A stretch of DNA of 64,000 bases from CBDDLD01 sp965230605 (GTDB taxonomy: Bacteria > Bacteroidota > Bacteroidia > Flavobacteriales > Flavobacteriaceae). Within the stretch, counting starts at the first letter, position 1, and each line of letters opens with the position of its first letter. Under the pieces are notes generated by a model. It was not told the DNA's origin and searched no databases. It saw only the letters and a program-made list of their open reading frames with translations. This document shows, one piece after another, positions 19,366-27,640 of this stretch. The translations under genes and the position numbers were made by a program. The stretch covers positions 868,001-932,000 of the forward strand of contig CBDDLD010000004.1 in assembly GCA_965230605.1 (NCBI GenBank), read 5' to 3'.

Positions 19366-20127
19366 CTATTGATTCTCTTCTAGAAGCTTAATGATTTCTT
19401 TAGCCGCATCAATTAAGTTTTTAATATCAATTAGTGAGACCCGCAACAGAAGCTCTTTGGTTGCTATATAGTTTTCTAATAAAGGATCAGTTAGTAATCC
19501 TTTATAATCCTCTTTTAAGGTCGTAGGTGGTCCTTTAGGTAAAGCATATTCTCTGAATTTAAAATTTTCATATAATTTTCTTCTAGAAATATATTTATTT
19601 AATAAAGGACCGTATTTGGTATTATTATCAGTATAAAAAATGCGCTGTTCCTCAAGCATTTCTTCAACAAGTTGAGGCCATTCAATGAGTTTTCGTTTAA
19701 GGGTTTCATCTTTAATGTTATTAATTAACCCCGTATTAAAAACACCTTCTAATAATTTAAAATCTTCGTTGAAAAAAAAATTATTTTGAAGATTGACTAA
19801 CATTTCGGCAACAGCAGGTTCATCAATAGCATTAGGTAGATTAGCAATAATAGCATTAAGTTTCAAAGCATTTTCAACAGTCTTTTGTTTTGCTATCTGA
19901 AACTCTTCCAATTCAGATAATCTATTTTGAAAATCAATCTTTAGATTAGCAAATAACTTACTTTGATTCTCGGCCTCTTTTCTATTTTCATTCCAGTTGT
20001 TAATCTGTAATGCAATGAGTATTCCAATCACTACCAATAAGATTTCACCTATAGCATATTTAAAGTATTTGCCCATTTTGTTTTCTTGGATTAGTTGTTG
20101 CCTTATTTTTCTGAAAAACTTAATCAT
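19366..20127 (-). CDS. DUF6090 family membrane-anchored protein, copy A
   Basis: A 253-residue protein with the DUF6090 N-terminus: a basic start (MIKFFRKIRQ), then one membrane helix in YAIGEILLVVIGILIALQINNWNENR. The remaining 205 residues are charged and mainly helical, probably a coiled-coil-like domain outside the cytoplasm. Function is unknown for the family. It is the downstream member of a tandem pair; the paralogue ends at 20264, and between them lies a 101-bp palindromic element. The N-terminal 45 residues are far better conserved between the two copies than the rest. Confidence 0.8.
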   Translation of the reverse strand: MIKFFRKIRQQLIQENKMGKYFKYAIGEILLVVIGILIALQINNWNENRKEAENQSKLFANLKIDFQNRLSELEEFQIAKQKTVENALKLNAIIANLPNAIDEPAVAEMLVNLQNNFFFNEDFKLLEGVFNTGLINNIKDETLKRKLIEWPQLVEEMLEEQRIFYTDNNTKYGPLLNKYISRRKLYENFKFREYALPKGPPTTLKEDYKGLLTDPLLENYIATKELLLRVSLIDIKNLIDAAKEIIKLLEENQ

Positions 20128-20141
20128 AGTTTAAATTGTTC

Positions 20142-20242
20142 TGTCACTTCGAGTGATTTTCGATAGAAAATCGTATCGAGAAGTGATTACTACTAACTCC
20201 GAAAAGTTCTCGATACGTTCCTTCGGAACACTCGACCTGACA
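20142..20242. repeat. 101-bp nested-palindrome element between DUF6090 paralogues
   Basis: The ends TGTCACTTCGAGTG (20142-20155) and CACTCGACCTGACA (20229-20242) are inverted repeats matching at 12 of 14 positions. Inside are a hairpin GATTTTC-GATA-GAAAATC (20155-20172), a perfect 11-bp inverted repeat CGTATCGAGAA (20172-20182) / TTCTCGATACG (20207-20217), and a small hairpin TTCC-TTC-GGAA (20218-20228). It has no coding capacity. Its architecture is that of a REP/MITE-like intergenic element; elements starting TGTCA..TCGAG are familiar from flavobacterial intergenic regions, but copy number cannot be checked here. Confidence 0.75.
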
Positions 20243-20263
20243 TTACGAATTTGTCTAAAGAAT

Positions 20264-21025
20264 TTAATCATGCTCTATTTCTAATTCAATTAATTCTTCT
20301 ATACGTGTCAATAGTGTATTGGCTTCATTAAGCCTTGACAAGTAATTATCTAAGCCAATAGCTACATTTTCTATAAGATTTTCGAAATATTGAGAAGCTA
20401 ATAAATCCCTATTGTCACTTTCAAAACCAGATTTAGGAAAGGTGACATTCCTTTGAGTTGTACTCACTTGGTCTGCATTTAGCCAATTACCCTGCTTTAG
20501 AATAAATTGGTTTAATAGCATTTCGTTCGCTTCTGCAGTTTCATATTGTACTTTGACCACTTCAACTATAGCTGGCCAGGTAGCAAGTAACTTTCTTAGT
20601 TCTCTATTATCAATAATACCAAGTTTACCAGAGTTCGTAATTTCATGCAAGGCACCAATGACAGGGCGGTAGGCAGGGGAAATAAATATATCGTTTAAAA
20701 TACTGTCGAATTTCTTCGAAGTTTCAGGCTTTTTTTTATTTCCTGTATAATTGAGCATTTCCAAAGAATTGCTAATTCCACTTTTTGTTGTCTCAATGAC
20801 ATTGTCTAAAAGCTTTTTGTTATTATCAAAGTCAATTTTTAAGTTTTCAAGTATTTTCTGTTCTTCTTTGACTTGAAGACGATTCTGATTCCAGTTGTTA
20901 ATTTGAAGTGCAATTAAAATACCAATAACAACTAGGATTATTTCACCAATAGCGTAGATGAGATATTTGCTAAAACGATTTTCAGAGAGTAAACGTTGAC
21001 GTATTCTACGGAAGAATTTGATCAT
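20264..21025 (-). CDS. DUF6090 family membrane-anchored protein, copy B
   Basis: A 253-residue paralogue of the gene at 19366, with the same length. MIKFFRRIRQRLLSEN is followed by one membrane helix (IYAIGEIILVVIGILIALQINNWN), then a charged helical domain of about 200 residues with strong heptad-like spacing (EEQKILENLKIDFDNNKKLL). One membrane anchor with the N-terminus inside is predicted. No enzymatic motif is recognised. A perfect -7 box lies 25 nt upstream, so this gene probably starts the transcription unit, with copy A read from the same promoter through the palindromic element or separately. Confidence 0.8.
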   Translation of the reverse strand: MIKFFRRIRQRLLSENRFSKYLIYAIGEIILVVIGILIALQINNWNQNRLQVKEEQKILENLKIDFDNNKKLLDNVIETTKSGISNSLEMLNYTGNKKKPETSKKFDSILNDIFISPAYRPVIGALHEITNSGKLGIIDNRELRKLLATWPAIVEVVKVQYETAEANEMLLNQFILKQGNWLNADQVSTTQRNVTFPKSGFESDNRDLLASQYFENLIENVAIGLDNYLSRLNEANTLLTRIEELIELEIEHD

Positions 21026-21049
21026 GAAGATGGATTAATAGCTGATACT

Positions 21050-21057
21050 CAAATATA
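21050..21057 (-). promoter_or_regulatory. Bacteroidota -7 box for the DUF6090 pair
   Basis: Minus-strand TATATTTG, a perfect TAnnTTTG, 25 nt before the start of copy B. No clear TTG box at the usual distance. Confidence 0.45.
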
Positions 21058-21146
21058 AAGAAAAAAGTCATCATTTGTTTTGCTGAACTTGCTTGTGCTG
21101 AACTCGTTTCAGTAAATTAGCATCTCAATCTAACTATCTTTACATT

Positions 21147-21641
21147 ATGCAAGAGATCATAGATAATCTTCCAAAACTTGCTAAAGACAAGCATAAGGAA
21201 AACAAAACCTTCTTTACAAAACTTAAGAAAAAACCGCCGAAGCAACTCGATTATCTCATGCAAGAGCTTCATGAGGAAGAGTTCGAACGTACCGATTGCT
21301 TAGACTGTGCCAATTGTTGCAAAACCACTGGCCCACTATTTACAGATAAAGACATAGAACGTATTGCGAAGCATTTTAAAATGAAACCACAACAGTTCAT
21401 TGAAACCTTTCTTCGTGTTGATGAGGACAATGACTACGTATTACAATCGGTTCCTTGTACGTTTTTAGGTGCAGATAACTATTGTTCCATATACGATGTG
21501 CGCCCTAAGGCTTGCAGAGAATTTCCGCATACAGACCGAAAGAAGTTTCAGCAGATTAGTAATTTAACATTGAAAAATGTTGCTATTTGCCCGGCAGCAT
21601 ATAACATTGTTGAGGCGATGAAAGCACGCATAAAGTTTTAA
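21147..21641 (+). CDS. YkgJ-family cysteine-cluster protein
   Basis: A 164-residue cytoplasmic protein with eight cysteines in the YkgJ/FliB-like pattern: C51, C54, C57, C58 in TDCLDCANCCKTTGP, C104 and C113 in PCTFLGADNYCSIYDVRP, C123 in ACREFPH and C148 near the end. The family is predicted to bind zinc or an iron-sulphur cluster; its cellular job is mostly unknown. It probably forms a unit with the hydroxylase (35 nt downstream) and GDPD genes. Confidence 0.85.
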   Translation: MQEIIDNLPKLAKDKHKENKTFFTKLKKKPPKQLDYLMQELHEEEFERTDCLDCANCCKTTGPLFTDKDIERIAKHFKMKPQQFIETFLRVDEDNDYVLQSVPCTFLGADNYCSIYDVRPKACREFPHTDRKKFQQISNLTLKNVAICPAAYNIVEAMKARIKF

Positions 21642-21676
21642 AAAATGCGTATCTTTAAAAGCAAAACAAGTCACTT

Positions 21677-22519
21677 TTGGAAACCCTTTTAAACTACTTT
21701 GAAACCATACCATCTTCGCATAGAAGTATCATATTAGTTGGCGGTCTAACCTTATTTTGGTTGATTGAAGGTTCAATACCGCTCTTTCGCTTCAACTACA
21801 AAAAATGGAAGCACGCCATTCCTAATTTATTCTTTACACTAACCACAATTATTGTCAATTTTGCATTGGCTTTTGCTTTAGTCAAGTCTGCAGATTGGGT
21901 AGTAGCCAATGAGTTTGGTATTATCAATTGGATTCCTAATATGCCGTTATGGTTGTATGTAGTCTTGGGGATATTACTTATGGACCTCATTGGGGCCTAC
22001 TTACCGCATTATGTAGAACATAAAGTAAAACCCTTGTGGATGGTACATTTAGTGCATCATAGTGATCATAAAGTAGATACCACAACAGCCAATAGACATC
22101 ACCCGTTAGAGAGTGTCATTCGTTTTACATTCACACTAATGGGCGTATTTATAATTGGAACTCCAATAGCTATTGTAATGCTTTACCAATCCATGTCATT
22201 AGTTTCCACGCAATTCAACCATGCTAATATTAAGTTGCCTAAGAAATTAGATGATATTATCAGTTATGTGTTGGTGTCGCCAGACATGCATAAAGTGCAT
22301 CATCACTATGTATTGCCTTATACGGATTCTAATTATGGTAATATTTTTTCAGTTTGGGATCGACTTTTTGGCACGTTCATGAAGTACGATAGAGAAAAAC
22401 TGGTCTATGGCGTTGATGTTTTTCCGGATGAAGCTAAGAATAGCAATATTTTAGAATTACTTAAACAACCATTTCAAAAATATCAAAAACCAACTGTAGT
22501 TCCTGATGCGGATAAATAA
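21677..22519 (+). CDS. Fatty acid hydroxylase / sterol desaturase family membrane protein
   Basis: A 280-residue di-iron membrane oxygenase. Four or more hydrophobic segments lie in the first 110 residues, then the histidine boxes: HYVEH (H111, H115), HLVHHSDH (H124-H131), RHHPLE (H141, H142) and HKVHHHY near residue 220, followed by the family's NYGNIFSVWDRLFGTF. These ligate the di-iron centre. Likely substrates are membrane lipid acyl chains or isoprenoids; the specific one is unknown. The start is TTG; no ATG is available before the first membrane helix. It overlaps the downstream GDPD lipoprotein gene by 14 nt, tying it to lipid metabolism. Confidence 0.88.
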   Translation: METLLNYFETIPSSHRSIILVGGLTLFWLIEGSIPLFRFNYKKWKHAIPNLFFTLTTIIVNFALAFALVKSADWVVANEFGIINWIPNMPLWLYVVLGILLMDLIGAYLPHYVEHKVKPLWMVHLVHHSDHKVDTTTANRHHPLESVIRFTFTLMGVFIIGTPIAIVMLYQSMSLVSTQFNHANIKLPKKLDDIISYVLVSPDMHKVHHHYVLPYTDSNYGNIFSVWDRLFGTFMKYDREKLVYGVDVFPDEAKNSNILELLKQPFQKYQKPTVVPDADK

Positions 22520-23375
22520 ACTACTTTTCCTATTGTGTATAACGATTATGGGATGTTCAGAAGAGCAGAAAATAGACATACAAGGGCATAGAGGATGTAG
22601 AGGCCTACTACCTGAAAACTCACTGCCTGCATTTGAAAAGGCCATTGATTTAGGCGTTACTACCTTAGAACTAGACATTGCGATAACAAAAGATAAAGAG
22701 GTTATTGTGACTCACGAGCCTTTTATGAGTAGAACCATCTGTTTGCAACCTGATGGAGAAGCCATTCCTGATACTTTAGACAAAGCTTTTAACTTGTATA
22801 AGATGTCTTATGAAGCCATCAAAGCGTTTGATTGCGGTACAAAGTTCCATGATAGATTTCCGAATCAGGAAAAAATGAGCGTACACAAACCGCTTTTAAG
22901 TGAAGTTTTTGAATTGGCTAAGGGGAAAGACTCAGATGTTAAGTTTAATATAGAGATCAAATCGAAACCAGAATATTATGGAGTTTATACACCGCAGCCT
23001 GAAGAATATGTGGCTATCGTTTTAAAAACGATTAAAGATCACGGTATGTTTGACCGAACAAATCTACAATCGTTTGATTTGAATATATTAGAGCGTATAA
23101 AAGTACAATCGCCTGACATGCCCATAGCATTATTAGTGGATGATAATGAAACGATAGAAGGTAAAATGCAAGAGTTAAGTTATAAACCTGAGATTATTAG
23201 CCCATATTTTAAACTTCTTGACCAGGCTAAAGTCACTGAATTACAATCTAAAGGCTATCAAGTCATACCCTGGACCATAAATGAAAGTACAGATATGCAA
23301 CAGATGATCGACTGGAATGTCGATGGCATTATTACTGACTATCCTGATCGATTGATTGCCTTACTTCAAAATTGA
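22506..23375 (+). CDS. Glycerophosphodiester phosphodiesterase lipoprotein
   Basis: A 289-residue GDPD-family TIM-barrel enzyme with a lipoprotein signal peptide (LLCITIMGC, lipidated C17). Catalytic landmarks: GHRGCRGLLPENS (general acid-base histidine and the R/E pair), TLELDIAITKD (metal-binding Glu/Asp), VTHEP (second histidine), FNIEIKS, and the C-terminal IPWTINE and DGIITDYPD. It would hydrolyse glycerophosphodiesters to glycerol-3-phosphate and an alcohol on the periplasmic side. It is coupled by a 14-nt overlap to the hydroxylase gene. Confidence 0.92.
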   Translation: MRINKLLFLLCITIMGCSEEQKIDIQGHRGCRGLLPENSLPAFEKAIDLGVTTLELDIAITKDKEVIVTHEPFMSRTICLQPDGEAIPDTLDKAFNLYKMSYEAIKAFDCGTKFHDRFPNQEKMSVHKPLLSEVFELAKGKDSDVKFNIEIKSKPEYYGVYTPQPEEYVAIVLKTIKDHGMFDRTNLQSFDLNILERIKVQSPDMPIALLVDDNETIEGKMQELSYKPEIISPYFKLLDQAKVTELQSKGYQVIPWTINESTDMQQMIDWNVDGIITDYPDRLIALLQN

Positions 23376-23535
23376 AGTTTTCAACAGGTTATTAACAATT
23401 CTATGTATTTCCTCTAATTTTTATGCACTTCATAGATAATTTTAGCTGTTTTGTAAGAAAAGCTCTTATGTTTATCACGGATTAATTAATTACTGTTGAG
23501 TTAGAAACCCCTTGTATAACTTAATAGTATTTTTT

Positions 23536-23964
23536 TTGGAAACACTTACTCGTTTTCTACTTTTTGGTCTTCTATTATCTGCATTGCCAGGGCAAGCTCA
23601 GGATGACTATGCACGAATTGATAAGAACAGAAATGTTCAGGCAAAAGACCTATATCACGATCTAAATAAAACTAAAGATACTCTGATCTTAAAAAGTAAT
23701 AAGAAGATCAGTTACCTGTATTCGATCAACAAAGATTATTCAAGAGAACTAGACTTCTATATCGATACGACAGCGTATCAATTACCATTAAATAAATTAA
23801 GTAAAGGAAAACATGTATTCGTAGCGGTACAATCGCCATTGCGTATTGTATTTGTAGTACATGTATTAAGGGATATTCCATTAAAGGATCCCAAAAAGAA
23901 GCCAACACGAAAACCTGTTGCTATTCGACCTACAGAAATAGCTTCAACTGAAAATAAACGATAG
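23536..23964 (+). CDS. Small exported protein of unknown function
   Basis: The frame is open from a TTG at 23512, but the TTG at 23536 (protein start METLTRFLLFG) gives a compact signal peptide ending near PGQAQ and a 142-residue protein, so it is preferred. The mature part is basic at its C-terminus (DPKKKPTRKP) and contains two strand-like segments (FYIDTTAYQLPLNKL, HVFVAVQSPLRIVFVVHVL). I recognise no domain. The gene stands alone, convergent with the NamZ-like gene across a long inverted repeat. Confidence 0.6.
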   Translation: METLTRFLLFGLLLSALPGQAQDDYARIDKNRNVQAKDLYHDLNKTKDTLILKSNKKISYLYSINKDYSRELDFYIDTTAYQLPLNKLSKGKHVFVAVQSPLRIVFVVHVLRDIPLKDPKKKPTRKPVAIRPTEIASTENKR

Positions 23965-23977
23965 ACTAACTAAACAA

Positions 23978-24051
23978 CCATTTCAAGGCGTGCAGTGAGG
24001 CGGTAATCTTATATATTAATAGATTGCTGCCCTCACTCACCGTTGAAATGG
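23978..24051. terminator. Long imperfect inverted repeat between convergent genes
   Basis: Left arm 23978-24008 and right arm 24022-24051 are imperfect reverse complements about 30 nt long (both outer ends CCATTTCAA / TTGAAATGG), with an AT-rich loop (24009-24021). The stem is longer than normal terminators and lacks a clean T-run. It sits exactly between two convergent stops and probably acts as a bidirectional terminator. Confidence 0.55.
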
Positions 24052-24052
24052 C

Positions 24053-25303
24053 TTAATCTTTATAGATCAAATACTTTGCTCTTACAGCTCTATAGGCATC
24101 CAAGTCAGTTTTCCAAGATGCTTTTATATCAGCTTCAGAACGCCCTTCTTGTATTTGTTGTTGTAGTTTTTCGGTTCCGGCAAGTTTGGTAAAAAACGAA
24201 TTAAAAAAAGCCTCATCCTTTGCATAAGCGGTATTTGCATTATAGAATTGAATAAGCCATTCTAGTTTCAATTGATTCAAAGGCTCCGTTCCTGAAAGAT
24301 CAAATCCATTACAGCGTTTACCTTCATGTTTGGGGTATTTAGCACCCTCGTTGGGTTCTGGAGTAAAACTATAGGTATGCGCTCTCAGAAAAAAGAAAGG
24401 TGAGCCCACCACCTGAAATTGCTTATCGGTACCTCTTCCAACGCTCACATTAGTGCCTTCAAAAAAGCATAAGCTAGGGTATAATGTAATGGACGTATCA
24501 TTAGGGAGATTAGGAGAGGGCTTAACAGGTAAACTATAGGGCATCTTATGGTCATAATACTTTACAGGAATCACATTAAGTTGACATGTAATACCATTAT
24601 CTAGCCAACCTTCACCATTAATCATTTGGGCATATTCACCTATCGTCATACCATGTACAACAGGTACAGGATGCATACCGACAAAGCTTTGATGTTTAAG
24701 CTCTAAAACAGGACCGTCTATAAAATGCCCATTAGGATTAGGACGATCTAATATAACCACCGGAATATTTTGTTCTGCACAAGCTTCCATCACATAATGC
24801 AAACTAGAGATATAAGTGTAAAAACGAGCGCCGACATCCTGAATATCAAACACCATTATATCAATACCGTTTAATTGCGCTTCAGTTGGTTTTTTATTTT
24901 TTCCGTACAGTGACACAATTGGCAAATTAGTTTTAGTGTCTATACCATCTTTTACCACCTCACCGGCATCAGCCGTGCCCCTAAAACCATGTTCCGGGGC
25001 AAAGACCGTTTTTATACTAATACCTGACGCTAATAAAGAATCTACAACATGAGTGTAAGAACTTTGGTCCTTGTTCGTTTTAAAGATCACAGAAGTCTGA
25101 TTAGCAACGATACCGACCTGTTTTCCTTTTAAAAGCGAAAGATATTCTGAGGTTTGATTAGCGCCAACTTCAATAGCAGAAGGATATCTTTGGATCTCAG
25201 ATGATGATGTTTCACTGGTTAAGTCGTCTTTAGATTTAGAACCACAACTTACGGCTACTAAAACCAAGAATAAAACTGTATTTTTGAAAACCTTTAAACG
25301 CAT
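24053..25303 (-). CDS. NamZ-like exo-beta-N-acetylmuramidase lipoprotein (DUF1343, GH171)
   Basis: A 416-residue lipoprotein (LFLVLVAVSC, lipidated C20). The rest matches DUF1343: GKQVGIVANQTS, FAPEHGFRGTADAGE, IDIMVFDIQDVGARFYTYISS, VVILDRPNPNGHFIDGPVLE, VPVVHGMTIGEYAQMINGE and FFEGTNVSVGRGTDKQFQVVG. The characterised family member from Bacillus subtilis (NamZ) removes terminal MurNAc from peptidoglycan fragments, and a Bacteroidota member has the same activity, so this gene probably acts in muropeptide recycling in the periplasm. The start codon lies only 8 nt from the divergent permease start. Confidence 0.85.
   Translation of the reverse strand: MRLKVFKNTVLFLVLVAVSCGSKSKDDLTSETSSSEIQRYPSAIEVGANQTSEYLSLLKGKQVGIVANQTSVIFKTNKDQSSYTHVVDSLLASGISIKTVFAPEHGFRGTADAGEVVKDGIDTKTNLPIVSLYGKNKKPTEAQLNGIDIMVFDIQDVGARFYTYISSLHYVMEACAEQNIPVVILDRPNPNGHFIDGPVLELKHQSFVGMHPVPVVHGMTIGEYAQMINGEGWLDNGITCQLNVIPVKYYDHKMPYSLPVKPSPNLPNDTSITLYPSLCFFEGTNVSVGRGTDKQFQVVGSPFFFLRAHTYSFTPEPNEGAKYPKHEGKRCNGFDLSGTEPLNQLKLEWLIQFYNANTAYAKDEAFFNSFFTKLAGTEKLQQQIQEGRSEADIKASWKTDLDAYRAVRAKYLIYKD
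25279..25286 (+). promoter_or_regulatory. Candidate -7 box for the LolC/E-like permease gene, inside the namZ-like coding region
   Basis: TATTTTTG (TAnnTTTG) lies 25 nt before the TTG start of the permease, within the first codons of the divergent NamZ-like gene. No TTG at -33. Confidence 0.35.
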
Positions 25304-25311
25304 AGATAGTT

Positions 25312-26547
25312 TTGAATTTTGAGTTGTTTATAGCTAAACGCATTATTGGTAGTAAAGCGTATAAAAGTAGTGTTTCAGCACCAATTATTAAAATTGGTAT
25401 TGCAGCTATTGCTATTGGTGTGGTCGTAATGCTGGTGGCTATTGCTACAGGTTTGGGCCTACAACAAAAAATTAGAGATAAGGTTGTGGCATTCAACGGG
25501 CACGTCACTATTGCTAATTATGACAGTAATGCCTCGGATGAATCGCAAGTTCCAATTTCTACAGATCAGGAGTTTTATCCCAATTTTAATACCGTCGAAG
25601 GCGTCACACATGTGCAAGCCGTTGCAACTAAATTTGCTGTCATCAGGACCACTACAGATTTTGAAGGCGTTGTTGTAAAGGGTGTTGGTCAGGATTACGA
25701 CTGGCAATATTTTGAAGATTTTTTAGTAGTTGGTCGCTTACCTAATTATTCCAATAAACGAAACGAGGAAGTCCTTATTTCTAAATATATAGCGAATCGT
25801 CTTGGATTTAAAGTCGGAGATAAGTTCAATACACTTTTCGGAGAACAGATTGATAAACTCCCCCGAATTATCAACTTTGAGATTGTTGGAATATACAATT
25901 CAGGCTTTCAAGAATTAGATGAAAAATACCTTATTGCAGACTTAAGACATATTCAACGCCTCAACAAGTGGCAGCCAGATGAAATAGGAAATTTTGAAGT
26001 ATTTATTGAAGATTTCTCAGAGATAGACGCCAAAGGTAGAGCAATTTTTAATAGCCTTCAATCCCCACTGTTAAATGCAACTACAGTCTCTGAGAAATAC
26101 TATACCATTTTTGAGTGGATCAAAGTTTTTGATAATAATATCTATGGGATTATTGGCATTATGATTATTGTGGCTGGCATCAACATGATTACAGCATTAT
26201 TGGTGCTTATACTAGAGCGCACACAGATGATCGGGATACTAAAAGCGCTAGGAACGGCTAACTTCAGTATTCGTAAAGTGTTCTTATACAATGCCTCTTA
26301 TCTAATAGGCTTAGGTTTGTTATGGGGAAATTTAATCGGTATCGCATTACTTGTTGTGCAGAAATACTTTAAGCTGTTTCCCTTAAATCCAGACACCTAT
26401 TATGTGACGGAAGCTCCGGTTTACATTCATTGGGATTATATTTTGCTATTAAATATTGGGACATTTATTGCTTGTCTACTCTTGCTTTTAGTGCCGTCAC
26501 TTATTATTTCAAAGATATCGCCGGTAAAAGCCATTCGTTTCGATTAA
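25312..26547 (+). CDS. ABC transporter permease, LolC/LolE (FtsX/MacB) family
   Basis: A 411-residue inner-membrane permease with the four-helix MacB/LolCE topology: one helix at about residues 25-50 (IGIAAIAIGVVVMLVAIATG), a large periplasmic domain to about residue 270, then three C-terminal helices around 280-300, 320-345 and 375-400. The region LILERTQMIGILKALGTANFSIRKVFLYNASYL is the coupling-helix motif of lipoprotein-releasing permeases, and the end PVKAIRFD is typical. It probably extracts lipoproteins for the Lol pathway with a LolD ATPase coded elsewhere. The start is TTG (MNFELFIAKR is the standard family start). Confidence 0.85.
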   Translation: MNFELFIAKRIIGSKAYKSSVSAPIIKIGIAAIAIGVVVMLVAIATGLGLQQKIRDKVVAFNGHVTIANYDSNASDESQVPISTDQEFYPNFNTVEGVTHVQAVATKFAVIRTTTDFEGVVVKGVGQDYDWQYFEDFLVVGRLPNYSNKRNEEVLISKYIANRLGFKVGDKFNTLFGEQIDKLPRIINFEIVGIYNSGFQELDEKYLIADLRHIQRLNKWQPDEIGNFEVFIEDFSEIDAKGRAIFNSLQSPLLNATTVSEKYYTIFEWIKVFDNNIYGIIGIMIIVAGINMITALLVLILERTQMIGILKALGTANFSIRKVFLYNASYLIGLGLLWGNLIGIALLVVQKYFKLFPLNPDTYYVTEAPVYIHWDYILLLNIGTFIACLLLLLVPSLIISKISPVKAIRFD

Positions 26548-26598
26548 TAGCAAATAAAACATAATACATTTTTAACATCGTGCTTTTCACATTTCGAT

Positions 26599-26616
26599 TA
26601 AATTTGCAGCGCAAAT
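26599..26616 (+). promoter_or_regulatory. -7 box overlapped by a small palindrome before the cysteine synthase gene
   Basis: TAAATTTG (26599-26606) matches TAnnTTTG, 19 nt before the ATG. It is overlapped by a perfect inverted repeat ATTTGC-AGC-GCAAAT (26602-26616) that would cover the transcription start, a position suited to a repressor or a 5' hairpin. The inverted repeat is short and could be chance. Confidence 0.4.
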
Positions 26617-26624
26617 AACTATTT

Positions 26625-27605
26625 ATGGATTACGCAAAAAATATACTTGAAACTATTGGTAATACACCACTTATAAAGATCAATGCATTAGCAGAAGAAT
26701 TGCCTTGTCTTTTATTAGCAAAATATGAAACCTTTAACCCCGGGAATTCTGTAAAGGATCGTATGGCTTTACAGATGATCGAAGATGCAGAAGCAGATGG
26801 ACGATTAAAACCAGGGGGGACTATTATTGAAGGGACTTCAGGAAATACAGGAATGGGTTTAGCATTGGCAGCCATAGTAAAAGGATATAAATGCGTTTTC
26901 GTTATGGCAGATAAGCAGTCTAAAGAAAAGATTGATATTCTTAAAGCTGTAGGTGCTGAAGTTGTCGTATGTCCAACCGCAGTTGAACCAGATGACCCAC
27001 GTAGTTATTACTCTGTTTCGCGCCGCTTAGCTGAAGAAACACCTAATGCTTGGTATGTTAATCAATACGATAATCCAAGTAATGCTGTGGCTCACTACAA
27101 AAGTACCGGGCCAGAAATATGGAACCAGACTGATGGTAAAGTGACACACTTCATAGTTGGTGTAGGCACAGGAGGAACGATTTCAGGTGTTGGAAAATAT
27201 CTTAAAGAACAAAATCCGAATGTAAAAGTATGGGGAGTAGATACCTATGGAAGTGTATTTAAAAAATATCACGAAACCGGAATCTTTGATGAGAATGAGA
27301 TTTACCCATATGTCACTGAAGGTATTGGTGAAGATATCCTGCCTAAAAATGTAGATTTTGATATCATCGACGGCTTTACCAAAGTCACCGATAAAGATGC
27401 TGCGGTTTATACCCAACGCTTAGCCAAAGAAGAAGGTATGTTTTTAGGAAATTCTGCCGGGGCGGCCATCAAAGGTGTATTACAACTGAAGGAGCACTTC
27501 AAGCCAGAAGATGTTGTGGTGGTTTTATTCCACGATCATGGTAGTCGTTACGTCGGTAAGATGTTTAATGATGAATGGATGCGTGAAATGGGTTATATAG
27601 ATTAA
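26625..27605 (+). CDS. PLP-dependent cysteine synthase family protein
   Basis: A 326-residue fold-type II PLP enzyme. The Schiff-base lysine is K44 in NPGNSVKDRMA; the substrate-binding loop is EGTSGNTGMGLA, the phosphate-binding glycine loop is VGVGTGGTISGVG, and the C-terminal GNSAGAA contacts the pyridine ring. It would make cysteine from O-acetylserine and sulphide; the Bacteroidota branch is also close to cystathionine beta-synthase without the regulatory CBS domains, so a reverse transsulphuration role is possible. Stand-alone gene with its own promoter. Confidence 0.88.
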   Translation: MDYAKNILETIGNTPLIKINALAEELPCLLLAKYETFNPGNSVKDRMALQMIEDAEADGRLKPGGTIIEGTSGNTGMGLALAAIVKGYKCVFVMADKQSKEKIDILKAVGAEVVVCPTAVEPDDPRSYYSVSRRLAEETPNAWYVNQYDNPSNAVAHYKSTGPEIWNQTDGKVTHFIVGVGTGGTISGVGKYLKEQNPNVKVWGVDTYGSVFKKYHETGIFDENEIYPYVTEGIGEDILPKNVDFDIIDGFTKVTDKDAAVYTQRLAKEEGMFLGNSAGAAIKGVLQLKEHFKPEDVVVVLFHDHGSRYVGKMFNDEWMREMGYID

Positions 27606-27622
27606 GATCTTTTCTGTAACTT

Positions 27623-27640
27623 AGACCATAGTTATGGTCT
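27623..27640. promoter_or_regulatory. Perfect palindrome covering the start codon of the AraC-type regulator gene
   Basis: AGACCATA-GT-TATGGTCT: 8-bp arms, 2-bp spacer. The start codon (ATG, 27634-27636) lies in the right arm. It could be an autoregulatory operator, or a hairpin hiding the start; the T-run needed for a terminator of the upstream gene is missing (only TT follows). Confidence 0.4.
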
